A DNA stretch of 64,000 nt from Kutzneria sp. CA-103260 (GCF_018263855.1 NZ_CP073318.1:2790001-2854000), one strand, 5' to 3'. Shown: positions 16,504 through 25,933, counted from the stretch's first letter. Numbers and translations: made by a program. The notes: generated by a model not told the origin, from the sequence alone.

Positions 16504-17886
16504 TTATTTGTCGTAGACGAGGTCGTTGCCGATGTCTTCCAGGCTGCGGCCCTTGGTCTCGGGCATCAGGCGGGAGACGAACAGGAACGCCAGGCCGGTC
16601 ATGACGGCGAAGAACAGGAAGTTCAGGCCGGCGCCGAAGGTGGCCAGCAGGGACGGGAAGGCGAGGGCCACCAGGAGGTTGAACAGCCAGTTGAAGACCA
16701 CGCAGATGCCGACGGCGCCGGCGCGGACCTTGAGGGGGAACAGCTCCGGCAGGGCGACCCACTGCACGGGGCCCCAGGAGATGGAGAACGAGGCGATGTA
16801 GACGACGATGCCGACGAGGGTCAGCGCCAGCAGCAGGGGACCGGTGCTGAGGCCGGAGAGGTTGACGACGGCGAGCAGGATCATGGCCACGCACATGCCC
16901 AGGGCGCCGTAGAGCAGCAGCGGCCGGCGGCCGGCGACGTCGATCAGGCGCATGGCCGGCAGGGTCATGAGCATGTTGACGGCGCCGATGCCGACGTTGG
17001 CGAGGATGGCGCCGGAGGCCCCGAAGCCGACGTTGGTCAGCAGGGTGGGCGCGTAGTAGATGATGGTGTTGATGCCGACGAAGTTCTGGAAGAACACCAG
17101 CAGCATGCCGACGATGAAGATGGGGCGCAGGCGGCCGCTGGTGAGCATGCGAAGGCGCAGGGGCTCGGCCTGTTCGGCTTCCTTGCGGGCGCTGGCCTCG
17201 ATCTCGCGGAGCTCGGCGACGGCGGCGTCACGGTCGCCGCGCAGCGAGATCAGCACCTTCTCGGCGTCGCCGCTTTCCTTGTGGTGCACGGCAAGCCAGC
17301 GCGGACTCTCGGGCTGGGTGTAGATGCCGAACATCAGCAGCACGGCGGGGATCACGCCGAGACCGATCATCCAGCGCCAGTCGCCGCCGGAGGACAGCGC
17401 GAAGTCGACGACGTACGCCACCAGGATGCCCACGGTCACCAGCAGCTGCATCAGGGAAGTGAGCTTCCCTCGCACCTCCTTGGGGGCGAGCTCGGACAGG
17501 TACATCGGGACCACGACGGACGCGACGCCCACGCCGACGCCCATGATGAACCGGAATCCGACCAGGAACGGGGCGTTGCCGGCGAGCGCGGCCCCGAGCG
17601 TGCCGACCACGAACACCGCGCCGGAGCCGAGGATCATTCTGCGCCGGCCCCAGGAATCGGCCAGCCGGCCGGCGAGTCCCGCGCCGAGCATCGAACCGGC
17701 CAGCAGTCCGGACACGACCAGTCCCTGTTCGAGTGGACTGAGCGGAATGTCCTTGTCGATGTACAACAAGGCGCCGGAGATCACGCCGGTGTCATAGCCC
17801 CACAGGATGCCGCCGAGCGCGCCGAAGAACCAGATTCCGTAGTTCCGAACTGTGCGCCGTGACGTCGATGTCGTGGCAGAGGTCAT
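16504..17886 (-). CDS. sugar-porter MFS transporter
   Basis: This 460-residue integral membrane protein has about 12 hydrophobic segments. The start ATG 17886 is chosen for the preceding GGGAGAAGGGAC site; longer frames upstream lack transporter sequence. Sugar-porter motifs are plain: GRLADSWGRRRMILG after TM2, PESPRWLAVHHK before the central loop, QNFVGINTIIYYAP in TM7, DVAGRRPLLLYG and PETKGRS at the end. It should carry a hexose, pentose or polyol by proton symport or facilitated diffusion. The central loop of about 60 residues is charged and helical. It is convergent with the extracytoplasmic sugar-dehydrogenase-like lipoprotein, which may only be coincidence. Confidence 0.93.
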   Translation of the reverse strand: MTSATTSTSRRTVRNYGIWFFGALGGILWGYDTGVISGALLYIDKDIPLSPLEQGLVVSGLLAGSMLGAGLAGRLADSWGRRRMILGSGAVFVVGTLGAALAGNAPFLVGFRFIMGVGVGVASVVVPMYLSELAPKEVRGKLTSLMQLLVTVGILVAYVVDFALSSGGDWRWMIGLGVIPAVLLMFGIYTQPESPRWLAVHHKESGDAEKVLISLRGDRDAAVAELREIEASARKEAEQAEPLRLRMLTSGRLRPIFIVGMLLVFFQNFVGINTIIYYAPTLLTNVGFGASGAILANVGIGAVNMLMTLPAMRLIDVAGRRPLLLYGALGMCVAMILLAVVNLSGLSTGPLLLALTLVGIVVYIASFSISWGPVQWVALPELFPLKVRAGAVGICVVFNWLFNLLVALAFPSLLATFGAGLNFLFFAVMTGLAFLFVSRLMPETKGRSLEDIGNDLVYDK

Positions 17887-18111
17887 CGTTGTCCCTTCTC
17901 CCAGGCCTGACACCATAGAGGTGTTGGGAAGATGAGGCACGGTCGGACGAACCCGAACGGGCAGCCTGGAAAGGGCTTCAGATCCGGCGAAAGAGTGAAC
18001 CTCGGTAAGAAAAGGCAGTGATATTCGGCCCATCTGGCCCTTCGGGCCGAGTGAAGCTCGGTGAACCGGGCAACGCTCGGTCGTGTGGAAGAGGTATTCG
18101 GGCAGAGATCG

Positions 18112-19635
18112 TCAGCCCAGATGTGCGAGCCGGGGCCACAGTTGCGCCCACGACGACTGCCGGCCGGTGCACACGACGATCGGCTCCTGCTGGGCCTGGT
18201 TGACGCTGTCGGGACCAAGTTGGACGGTGCCGATGGTGCTGCACTGCGCGAACGCCGGGGCCAGTTGGTCACTGGGAACCCCGACCGAGACGACCGTGGT
18301 AGCTGTCGCCGGCGGCATCCACGTCGACAGTTCATTGTGGCCACTGAACACCGGCGGGAGGTGGTAGTCGTCCCGCCAGCGGTCCAGCGCGCCCGCCTCG
18401 CCATAGTCCTTGGCCAGTAGCACTGCCGAATTCCGTTGCTCTGACGGCAGATTCGCCACCACGGCCCCGACCTGGCGGGTCAGTTCCGGCCAGCCGGTGC
18501 TGTCCCGAGCCTCCACATTGGCCATGGGAATCGGTGTTTGTGCAAGCACTGACTCGGGCAGCACCGGCAGCGCCAGCAAGGCGGACGTCGTGGCGTTCAC
18601 GATCAGGGCCGATGTGATCAAGCGAGGGCGTCGGAACGCCCACGAGTCCAGGTGCACGCAGCCGGCGGCGAGCAGCACCAGAACCAGCGGTGCTGCGTAG
18701 TCCAGGCGACCGCCGGTCACCCAGATCGCCACCAGCGCGACCGGATAGGCGACCGCCACGGCGCGGGCCGAGCGCCACTCGGGTCGACGGAACAACCCGA
18801 CCAGCCCGGCCAGCCAGACCGGGGCCAGCGGCAGACCGACCAGGATCAGCTGACCCGGCAGTAGGAACAGCCGGTTGCGGTCGCCGTTGCCGTCGGCGCT
18901 GAGCGCCGAGGCCATCTTCAGCTGGGGCCAGTCGTGTACTGCCTGGTACAGGAGGTTGGGCGCGCCGATGACCAGCGCGATCGCCACCCCGCCCAGCAGC
19001 CAGCGGTTCACCAGCGCCCGCCGTGGCCCGACCGTGGCCAGGCCCGCAAGGAGCCCGAGGCACAGCAACACCACGAGGTACTTGTTGTAGAACGAAATTC
19101 CCACCGCCACGCCGGCGAACAGCCACCACTTGCCGGTGCCCCGCACCAACGCCCGCAGCACGAACAGCGCCACGGCCAGCCAGGCCACCAGGTCGATGCT
19201 GGACGTGAGCAGCGTGTGGCCGACCAGCAGCACATAGCACGATGTCGCCGCGGCCAGGGCGCTGACGACCTGTGCCCGCCTCGAACCGCCCAGCTCCGCG
19301 GCGATCATCGCCGTGAGGACGACCGCCGCGGCCGCGCACAGCGCCGCCGGTACCCGGATGCCCACCGCTGTGTCCCCGAACAGGTGCGTGCCGAGGCCCG
19401 CGAGCAGCGGCGTCAGCGGCGGCTGGTCCACGTATCCCCAGGCCGGGTGATCGCTCAACATCCGGAAGTACAGCTCGTCGCGGTAGTAGCCGTAGCGCGC
19501 GGCGAGGGCGACCAGCAGCAGCGCCACGGCGCCGGCCACCGCGAGCACACCTCGCCACTCGATCCGGGCCGGCTGCCGCCGGGCGGTGTCGATCGGACTG
19601 GGTTTTCGCGCCGGAAGCGTCGCCTGAAGGACCAT
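18112..19635 (-). CDS. GT39/ArnT-like polytopic membrane glycosyltransferase
   Basis: This 507-residue protein has about 11 hydrophobic segments and a soluble C-terminal region. The first extracytoplasmic loop carries YYRDELYF and WGYVDQPPLTPL, the acidic pair typical of the protein-mannosyltransferase/ArnT superfamily (GT39/GT83), which use polyprenyl-phosphate sugars. The C-terminal part (about 370-507) would be a periplasm-facing domain ending in Cys-containing segments. The acceptor is unknown; a cell-envelope lipid, glycan or secreted protein is likely. It is a single gene whose promoter contains a palindrome (19658-19674), suggesting specific repression or activation. Confidence 0.86.
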   Translation of the reverse strand: MVLQATLPARKPSPIDTARRQPARIEWRGVLAVAGAVALLLVALAARYGYYRDELYFRMLSDHPAWGYVDQPPLTPLLAGLGTHLFGDTAVGIRVPAALCAAAAVVLTAMIAAELGGSRRAQVVSALAAATSCYVLLVGHTLLTSSIDLVAWLAVALFVLRALVRGTGKWWLFAGVAVGISFYNKYLVVLLCLGLLAGLATVGPRRALVNRWLLGGVAIALVIGAPNLLYQAVHDWPQLKMASALSADGNGDRNRLFLLPGQLILVGLPLAPVWLAGLVGLFRRPEWRSARAVAVAYPVALVAIWVTGGRLDYAAPLVLVLLAAGCVHLDSWAFRRPRLITSALIVNATTSALLALPVLPESVLAQTPIPMANVEARDSTGWPELTRQVGAVVANLPSEQRNSAVLLAKDYGEAGALDRWRDDYHLPPVFSGHNELSTWMPPATATTVVSVGVPSDQLAPAFAQCSTIGTVQLGPDSVNQAQQEPIVVCTGRQSSWAQLWPRLAHLG

Positions 19636-19644
19636 GCAATCGAC

Positions 19645-19674
19645 TATACACTGGAGTTATACACGCGGTGTATA
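19645..19674 (-). promoter_or_regulatory. palindromic operator candidate upstream of the GT39-like gene
   Basis: TATACAC and its complement GTGTATA form a perfect inverted repeat at 19658-19664 and 19668-19674 around GCG. A third copy of the half-site lies at 19645-19651. On the minus strand the sequence gives TATAGT about 8 bp before the ATG, possibly a -10 element or part of a leaderless promoter. AT-rich palindromes of this sort stand out in this GC-rich DNA and suggest a TetR- or GntR-type site, but no such regulator gene is adjacent. Confidence 0.5.
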
Positions 19675-19728
19675 GATGGATCGCCGCAGGTCAGTAGGGT
19701 GAGGGTGATGCTGGGCCGGGTTCGCACC

Positions 19729-19795
19729 TGAGTGGCTCACATGACCTCCGGCGTCATGTGAGCCACTCAGATGTGGAGCTCAAATGAGCCACTCA
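19729..19795. repeat. intergenic hairpin with a third repeat copy
   Basis: A perfect 17-base inverted repeat (19729-19745 and 19753-19769, 7-base loop) contains TGAGTGGCTCACATGAC. An additional copy of its inner 11 bases, TGAGCCACTCA, lies at 19785-19795. It sits between two divergently transcribed genes, so it is not an ordinary terminator. It may be a dispersed intergenic repeat or a recognition site. The rest of 19636-19935 shows no gene. Confidence 0.6.
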
Positions 19796-19935
19796 CGTGC
19801 GGCGGTGGAGGTGGGGGCAGCGGGGTTCCTCGACGATCTCGCGGTCCGCCGTTGCGGATCCGGGTGGCGACGCAATACGGTTGACTTCGGACTAGAACAC
19901 GTTCCAGTTTTCTGGTGGCGGGGCTAGGAGCGACG

Positions 19936-21567
19936 ATGGTCGACAGGGCGCGGCGGGGCGATGAGGCCGACTACGTGGTGGTCGGGTCGGGCAGCTCGGG
20001 GGCCGCGCTCGCGGGCCGGCTGGCCCAGGCCGGGGCCAGCGTGATCGTGCTGGAAGCGGGCAAGAGCGACGAACAGCTGCTGATCAAGAAGCCGGGACTG
20101 GTCGGGCCGATGCACGCGGTGCCGCAGCTGAAGAAGCTGGTGGACTGGGGCTACTACACGGTGCCGCAGAAACACGTTCTCGATCGGCGGATGCCGGTGC
20201 CTCGGGGCAAGGTGGTCGGCGGATCGAGCTCGGTCAACGGCATGGTCTACGTCCGCGGCAACCGCGCCAACTTCGACGCCTGGGCGGCCGAGGGCAACAC
20301 CGGCTGGGACGCGGACAGCGTGAACGCGGTCTACAAGCGGCTGGAGGACTTCGAGGACGGGGAGAACGACTTCCGCGGCGCGGGCGGCCCGATCCGGGTC
20401 ACCCGGCCCACGAAACCGCAGGAGGGCTCGCTCCAGTTCATCGAGGCCACCGCCGACGCCATCGGCTGCCAGATCCTCGACGACTACAACGCCGCCCAGC
20501 AGGAGGGCGTCAGCCGGATGCAGCAGAGCGCGGCCGACGGCCTGCGCTACAGCGCCTCCCGCGGCTACATCCACCACCTCGCGCCACCGACGCTGGAGTT
20601 GCAGTCCCAGGTCCTGGTCACGAAGGTGATCATCGAGAACGGCCGCGCCGTCGGCGTCGAGGTCGTCGACGCCAACGGCTCCCGGCGTACCGTGCGGGCG
20701 GGCAAGGAAGTCATCCTCTCCGCCGGCTTCATCGGCTCGGCCCAACTGCTGATGCTGTCCGGCGTCGGCCCGGCCGAGCACCTGCGAGAGCACGGCATCG
20801 ACGTGCTGGCCGACTTACCGGTCGGCGACAACCTGCACGACCACCTGTTCCACGCCCTCACCTTCCACGTCGCGACCAGCCGGAACCGGGGCACCGCGCC
20901 GTACTACGCCCGCGGCCTGCTTCAGGAGCTGCTGCGGCCCGGCAGCACGTTCCTGGCCAACTCGGTCTTCGAGGCGGTCGCCTTCCTCAAGACCTCCCAG
21001 GCCGACGCCATTCCCAACCTCCAGCTGCACCTGCTGCCCTGGGCCTACGTGTCGCCCAACCAGGACGCGCCGATCCGGCACGACATCGACAAACGCCCGG
21101 CGCTGACCGTTCTGGCGACGCTGATCTACCCCCGCAGCCGCGGCACGCTGCGGCTGGCCTCGGCCGATCCCCAGGCCGCGCCGCTGATCGACTTCCAGTA
21201 CCTGGCCGACCCGGCCGACCTGGAGGTGCTGGCCGAGGGCTCGGAGATGGTGCGGGAGATCTTCGCCTCGCCGGCGTTCAACGGCGCGGTCAAGACCGAG
21301 ATCCACCCGGGCGCGCAGCTGCGAGGCCAGCAGCTGCGGGACGCGATGCTGAACCGGGCGACCTCGGTCTACCACGGCGTCGGCACCTGCCGGATGGGCG
21401 TCGACGAGCTCGCGGTGGTCGGCCCGGACCTGCGGGTCCGCGGCGTCGACGGGCTGCGGGTGTGCGACGCCTCGATCATGCCGTCGATCACCGGCGGCAA
21501 CACCAACGCGCCCTGCCTGATGATCGGCGAGATGGGCGCGCAGCTCGTCCTCGGGAGCCGGCCATGA
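19936..21567 (+). CDS. GMC-family FAD oxidoreductase (choline-dehydrogenase-like)
   Basis: This 543-residue protein starts at ATG 19936, behind CTAGGAG; a GTG at 19915 is less well placed. Residues 12-45 are the FAD-binding fold (DYVVVGSGSSGAALAGRLA ... IVLEAG). PRGKVVGGSSSVNGMVYVRG is GMC signature 1 and LSAGFIGSAQLLMLSGVGP is signature 2. The C-terminal HGVGTCRMG holds the catalytic His and GGNTNAP the second active-site residue. It should oxidise a primary alcohol to an aldehyde. Its stop overlaps the aldehyde dehydrogenase start (ATGA), so the pair could convert an alcohol to a carboxylate, as in choline to betaine. The substrate is not determined. Confidence 0.9.
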   Translation: MVDRARRGDEADYVVVGSGSSGAALAGRLAQAGASVIVLEAGKSDEQLLIKKPGLVGPMHAVPQLKKLVDWGYYTVPQKHVLDRRMPVPRGKVVGGSSSVNGMVYVRGNRANFDAWAAEGNTGWDADSVNAVYKRLEDFEDGENDFRGAGGPIRVTRPTKPQEGSLQFIEATADAIGCQILDDYNAAQQEGVSRMQQSAADGLRYSASRGYIHHLAPPTLELQSQVLVTKVIIENGRAVGVEVVDANGSRRTVRAGKEVILSAGFIGSAQLLMLSGVGPAEHLREHGIDVLADLPVGDNLHDHLFHALTFHVATSRNRGTAPYYARGLLQELLRPGSTFLANSVFEAVAFLKTSQADAIPNLQLHLLPWAYVSPNQDAPIRHDIDKRPALTVLATLIYPRSRGTLRLASADPQAAPLIDFQYLADPADLEVLAEGSEMVREIFASPAFNGAVKTEIHPGAQLRGQQLRDAMLNRATSVYHGVGTCRMGVDELAVVGPDLRVRGVDGLRVCDASIMPSITGGNTNAPCLMIGEMGAQLVLGSRP

Positions 21568-23138
21568 CCCTCACCCCGCTCGGACTCACCCGCCCGGCGT
21601 CGACCACCGACGCCTTCCTGCGCCAACTGGTCGCCCGAGTACGGGGAGCATGCCGTGCGCCGTGGCGGCTCACCGAGGTCTACACCGGCGAGCCGCTGGT
21701 CGACCTGCCGCAGTCCAGTCCGGCCGACGTCGAGCAGGCCTTCGCCACCGCGCGGGCGGCGCAGCGGGAGTGGGCGGCCACGCCGGTCAAGCAGCGCCTG
21801 GCCGTGTTCAAGCGGGCGCACACGATCTTCGTCGACAACGCCCGCACGGTCGCCGACCTGATCCAGGTGGAGAGCGGCAAGAACCGGCAGATGGCGATCG
21901 AGGAGACCTGCGACCCGCCGATGGTGATGAGCCACTACCTGAAGCGGGCGGCCAAGTTGCTGGCCCCGGTCCGGCGTGGGGGACCGGTGCCGATGCTGTC
22001 CACCTCGACCGAGATCCGCCAGCCCAAGGGGGTCGTCGGCATCATCGCGCCGTGGAACTTTCCTTTCGCCACCGGCATTTCCGACGCCCTGCCGGCGCTG
22101 ATGGCCGGCAACGCCGTGGTGTTGAAGCCCGACAACAAGACCGCGCTCTCGCCGCTCTACGGCGTGCAGATGCTGGAGGAGGCCGGCCTGCCCAAGGGCC
22201 TGTTCCAGGTCGTCTGTGGTGAGGGACCCGATGTCGGCCCCACGCTGATCGACAACGCCGACTACGTCATGTTCACCGGTTCCACCGCTACCGGCCGGGT
22301 GATCGGGGAGCGGGCCGGGCGCAACCTCATCGGCTGCTGCCTCGAACTCGGCGGCAAGAACCCGATGATCGTGCTCGACGACGCCGACATGAACGAAGTC
22401 GTGCAGGGGGCCGTGTTCGGGGCGTTCGGCAACACCGGCCAGATCTGCATGCACATCGAGCGGATCTACCTGCCGGAGTCCCGGTACGACGAGTTCAAGG
22501 CCGCCTTCGTGGCCCGGGCCCAGGGTCTCGACGTCCGGGCCGCCTACGAGTTCGGCCCCGAGATGGGCTCGCTCGTCTCGGTCGACCACATGCGCCGGGT
22601 CAAGTCCCATGTGGACGATGCCGTGGCCAAGGGCGCCACCGTGCTCTGCGGCGGCAAGCCCCGCCCCGACCTCGGGCCGGCCTTCTTCGAGCCGACCGTC
22701 CTCGAAGGCGTCAACGCCGACATGCTCTGCGGCGTAACGGAAACCTTCGGTCCCGTGGTGGCGCTGCACAAGTACCGCACTGTCGATGAGGCAGTCGCGC
22801 TGGCCAACGACACCGACTACGGTCTCAACGCCTCGGTCTGGAGCCGTGACGTCGAGGCCGCCCGGGCGGTGGCCGCGCGCCTCGAATCCGGCAACGTCAA
22901 CATCAACGACATCCTCGCGACGTCCTTCGCCAGCAAGGCAACGCCCTCCGGCGGCTTCAAGAACTCCGGCGTCGGCGTCCGCCACGGCGACCCCGGCCTG
23001 CTCAAGTACACCGACGCCCAGAACGTGGCCGTGCTGAAGAAGCAGGTCATGGGGGCCAAGCCCGGCCAGGATCCGGAGAAGTACGTCACCGGCATGCTCT
23101 CCTCGCTCAAGCTCATGAGGAAGCTGCGGATCCGCTAG
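21564..23138 (+). CDS. NAD(P)-dependent aldehyde dehydrogenase, succinate-semialdehyde-dehydrogenase-like
   Basis: This 524-residue member of the aldehyde dehydrogenase superfamily has PWNFPF near the cofactor site, FTGSTATGR, LELGGKNP with the general-base Glu, and GNTGQICMH with the nucleophilic Cys. The first 40 residues and the C-terminal 35 residues go beyond a minimal ALDH, as seen in actinobacterial succinate semialdehyde dehydrogenases. It is translationally coupled to the GMC oxidoreductase and probably oxidises the aldehyde that enzyme makes. The succinate-semialdehyde assignment is by overall resemblance only. Confidence 0.87.
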   Translation: MTLTPLGLTRPASTTDAFLRQLVARVRGACRAPWRLTEVYTGEPLVDLPQSSPADVEQAFATARAAQREWAATPVKQRLAVFKRAHTIFVDNARTVADLIQVESGKNRQMAIEETCDPPMVMSHYLKRAAKLLAPVRRGGPVPMLSTSTEIRQPKGVVGIIAPWNFPFATGISDALPALMAGNAVVLKPDNKTALSPLYGVQMLEEAGLPKGLFQVVCGEGPDVGPTLIDNADYVMFTGSTATGRVIGERAGRNLIGCCLELGGKNPMIVLDDADMNEVVQGAVFGAFGNTGQICMHIERIYLPESRYDEFKAAFVARAQGLDVRAAYEFGPEMGSLVSVDHMRRVKSHVDDAVAKGATVLCGGKPRPDLGPAFFEPTVLEGVNADMLCGVTETFGPVVALHKYRTVDEAVALANDTDYGLNASVWSRDVEAARAVAARLESGNVNINDILATSFASKATPSGGFKNSGVGVRHGDPGLLKYTDAQNVAVLKKQVMGAKPGQDPEKYVTGMLSSLKLMRKLRIR

Positions 23139-23139
23139 C

Positions 23140-25236
23140 TCAGAGGGTGATGTGGCCCAGTTCGCGGATCAGGTCCTTGCCGAGTTCGACCGCGCCGGCG
23201 TTGGCTCCGGTGAGCAGGCCGGCGGTCAACTGGAGCAGCACGCCCTTGAGCGCGTTCAGACCGCGGCGCACGACACCCCGGTCGGGCTCCGGCTTGCCCA
23301 CCTCGGCGAGAACTTCCTTGGCGCTCTGGGTCGCGTCCCGCTGTTCCGTCTCGGGCAGCCCGAGGTCGCCGAGCCGGTTCAGCACGGCCCCGACCACCCG
23401 GGCCACCTCCTCGAAGCCCGGGGCGACCTGTTCGACGTGCGCGAAGTTGACGGTGTTGTTGTTCCAGAACATCGGCGAGTTCCGGACCTCGCTGTTGATC
23501 ACCGGCCCGATGAAGTTGTTGGTGACCGACTGGGGCTGGTCGTCAGGCATCCGGGGCCCTTCCTGTGCCGGTGCGCCAAGATCGCCCTGGTGCAGCGTCG
23601 GGTTGTAGACGGCGGCGTTGAACACCGGACCGTTGAAGTAGTTGACGATCCACTTCGGCATCTCCGGCGGCGGCTCGGGCGCCCGCTCGGTGACCGGCAG
23701 CGAGGACCGTAGATCGTTCAGCTGGACCAGTCCGTTGTGCACCACGGCGGAACCGCGGTCCCCGGTGACGGTGCAGCGCAGCAGTTGGCCCCCGCAGGAT
23801 CCGCTGGTGGTGATGCCGATGTGCCGGGTGTCGGCGAACTCGCTGTCCTTGACGTCGAGAAAGGCCGAGTCCTGGCCCGCGAGTCCGTACGCGCCGGGCT
23901 GGGTGACGGTCAGGCGTTCGGCGGTGAAGACCGCCTTGCCGTAGGCGATGGCCCCGCCGGCCTGGGTGTGGTCGATGTGGCAGTCGTAGGCGAACAGCTG
24001 GGACTCGCCGCCGGCCGAGACGCCGCCCAGGCCGTCGTGGAACGTGCAGCCGCGCAGGGTGACCCGGGCCTGTTCCAAGATGGACGCGCCGATGCGGCCG
24101 ATGTTGCGGAAGTGCGTGTCGGTGAGCACGGCGTTCGTGCCGCCGGGGCCGAGCGCGTCCAGCCCGACCGCGCCGCCGTCGACCCGGATACCGGTGAAGT
24201 CGGCGGTGGATTCCTGCCAGACCCGCAGGGCCACGGCGGTGACGCCGTTGATCTCGCACCGCGAGAACTGGCCACGGCCGCCGATGAGGGCGATGCCGAC
24301 GTGCCCGCCGGTGATGCGGCAGCCGTCGACCGCGGGCGAACCGCCGGTGGTGGCGAACACCGCGACGTTGCCGGCGCGGACGACCTCGCAGTTCTCGAAC
24401 CGGCCCAGTCCCCGGGAGTTGGCGTTGATCCCGGTGTCGTGGCAGTCCTCGAACACGCACTCGCGCACGATCGGCCGCGCCCCGCTGTGCGTCGCGACGC
24501 CGTGCGCCGAGCGGCTGACCACCGTGCGCTCCATCAGGCCGGTGGACTGGTCCCGGTAGGTCACTCCGCTCTGGTGCGACGCGGTGATGTGGCAGTCCCG
24601 GATGTCCAGTGTCGCCTGCTTCTCCGTCGATAGGCTGTCGTTGCCGGTGCCGGTCAGGCGGCAGCCGACGACCGTCACCCGCGATCGGCTGGCCAGCACG
24701 CCGTGGATCTGGCAGTCCTCGATCCGCGAGTCCTGGATCAGCACGTCCGCGCCTTCGATCGCGGCGATCCCGTTGGTGCTGGAGCGGGTGAGCTCACAGC
24801 GTTCGACGAGGCCGGTGGCGCCGGCGAACACGACGCGGCCGTTGCTGATCAGGCTGTCCCGCAAGGTGATCGCCGTCTGGGGGACCGCGTGCACGCTGAC
24901 GCCGCTGTGCCCCTGGATCTGCGACCGCTCGATGGTCAGCGTCCCGGCGGCGCAGCGGACGGCGTCGTTGTCGGAGCCGACCAGCACCAGATCGCTGAGC
25001 TGCACGCGACCCCGGCTCTCGATGACGGGGCCGTTGGCCGAGTAGAGGGTGACCGTGCCGGGGCCGTCGGCCGCGACCAGTTCCACATCGCCGTTGACGC
25101 GTAGCGGCTCCTCGTAGCGGCCCGGGCCGATCTCGATCCGCGCCGGTTTGCGTTTGAGGCCGGCGGCCTGCAGGGCCGAGCTGACGGTCCGGTGGCCATG
25201 TCGCGATGTCTGCGACACCCGGAACGTCTTGACCAT
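23140..25236 (-). CDS. right-handed parallel beta-helix protein with tandem Asn/Gly/Val motifs near the C-terminus
   Basis: This 698-residue protein starts at ATG 25236 behind GGGGAG. Residues 1-60 resemble the opening of pectin-lyase-like folds (FRVSQTSRHGHRTVSSAL, EIGPGRYEEPL). Residues 60-515 consist of about 18 short beta-helix coils of the kind DCHI/GVxA. There is no signal peptide or membrane segment, so it is probably cytoplasmic, and no catalytic residues are evident. Residues 528-600 hold two similar Asn-rich segments, NYFNGPVFNAAV and NNFIGPVINSEV. The end, about 605-698, is helical with a hydrophobic stretch (LLQLTAGLLTGANAGAVEL). The tandem segments recall prion-like or amyloid-signalling motifs; see findings. 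Function is unknown. Confidence 0.8.
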   Translation of the reverse strand: MVKTFRVSQTSRHGHRTVSSALQAAGLKRKPARIEIGPGRYEEPLRVNGDVELVAADGPGTVTLYSANGPVIESRGRVQLSDLVLVGSDNDAVRCAAGTLTIERSQIQGHSGVSVHAVPQTAITLRDSLISNGRVVFAGATGLVERCELTRSSTNGIAAIEGADVLIQDSRIEDCQIHGVLASRSRVTVVGCRLTGTGNDSLSTEKQATLDIRDCHITASHQSGVTYRDQSTGLMERTVVSRSAHGVATHSGARPIVRECVFEDCHDTGINANSRGLGRFENCEVVRAGNVAVFATTGGSPAVDGCRITGGHVGIALIGGRGQFSRCEINGVTAVALRVWQESTADFTGIRVDGGAVGLDALGPGGTNAVLTDTHFRNIGRIGASILEQARVTLRGCTFHDGLGGVSAGGESQLFAYDCHIDHTQAGGAIAYGKAVFTAERLTVTQPGAYGLAGQDSAFLDVKDSEFADTRHIGITTSGSCGGQLLRCTVTGDRGSAVVHNGLVQLNDLRSSLPVTERAPEPPPEMPKWIVNYFNGPVFNAAVYNPTLHQGDLGAPAQEGPRMPDDQPQSVTNNFIGPVINSEVRNSPMFWNNNTVNFAHVEQVAPGFEEVARVVGAVLNRLGDLGLPETEQRDATQSAKEVLAEVGKPEPDRGVVRRGLNALKGVLLQLTAGLLTGANAGAVELGKDLIRELGHITL

Positions 25237-25308
25237 GTACCCGACTCCCCACTCACGGTGGGTCAACGTTAGCGGTTCCGGTTGGGCCGAGTGCGAGGTT
25301 CACGGCAT

Positions 25309-25917
25309 TCAGACCAGATCGTCGAGTTCCTGGTCGAACAGCAGGGCCGGGTCGAAGGCCATGCCGGCGAAGTGGCCGGCCAGTTCGAGGGACAGCACGC
25401 CGTGCAGGCGGGTCCAGAAGGACAGGGCCCGGTGCAGCACGGCCGGCGACGTGGGGTCGCCGCCGACCCAGGGGATGTCGGCCTCGAACCGGGTTTCCCT
25501 GGGTGGCAGGGCGGAATGCGCATCGATCAGCACCGCGAAGATCTCGCCGGAGATCGCCGTGGTGGTGTCGGGCGCGTGGTAGCCGGGCACCGGCGTGCCG
25601 TAGATCAGGAAGTACCGGTGCGGGTCGTCGAGAGCCCAGGCCCGGATGGTGTGAGCCAGCCCGGCCACGTCGGCGCCGGCGTCGAAGGCGCCCCTGACCG
25701 CGTCGGCGAGGCTCCGGTAGGCGTCGGCGATGAGCTCGGTGAGCAGGTCGTCGCGGCTGGCGAAGTACCGGTAGAGCGCCGGGCCGCTCATGCCCATGCG
25801 CTTGGCGATGGCGTTCAGCGACAGCGCTGACACACCGGTCGTGGCCAGCTGCTCCCAGGCATGCCGCTTGATCTCCCCGTGCACCTGGGCCCGGTAGCGC
25901 TCCCGTGGTGTTTCCAT
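25309..25917 (-). CDS. TetR-family transcriptional regulator
   Basis: This 202-residue protein has an N-terminal TetR helix-turn-helix (residues 12-58: ALSLNAIAKRMGMSGPALYRYF) and a C-terminal ligand domain of the WHG/TetR_C_13 type (HRYFLIYGTPVPGYHAP). It is divergent from the secreted SRPBCC protein gene, and a long-range inverted repeat lies between them, so it most likely represses that gene and itself. The inducer is unknown. Confidence 0.9.
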   Translation of the reverse strand: METPRERYRAQVHGEIKRHAWEQLATTGVSALSLNAIAKRMGMSGPALYRYFASRDDLLTELIADAYRSLADAVRGAFDAGADVAGLAHTIRAWALDDPHRYFLIYGTPVPGYHAPDTTTAISGEIFAVLIDAHSALPPRETRFEADIPWVGGDPTSPAVLHRALSFWTRLHGVLSLELAGHFAGMAFDPALLFDQELDDLV

Positions 25918-25933
25918 CCCTCCGGCACCTCCA

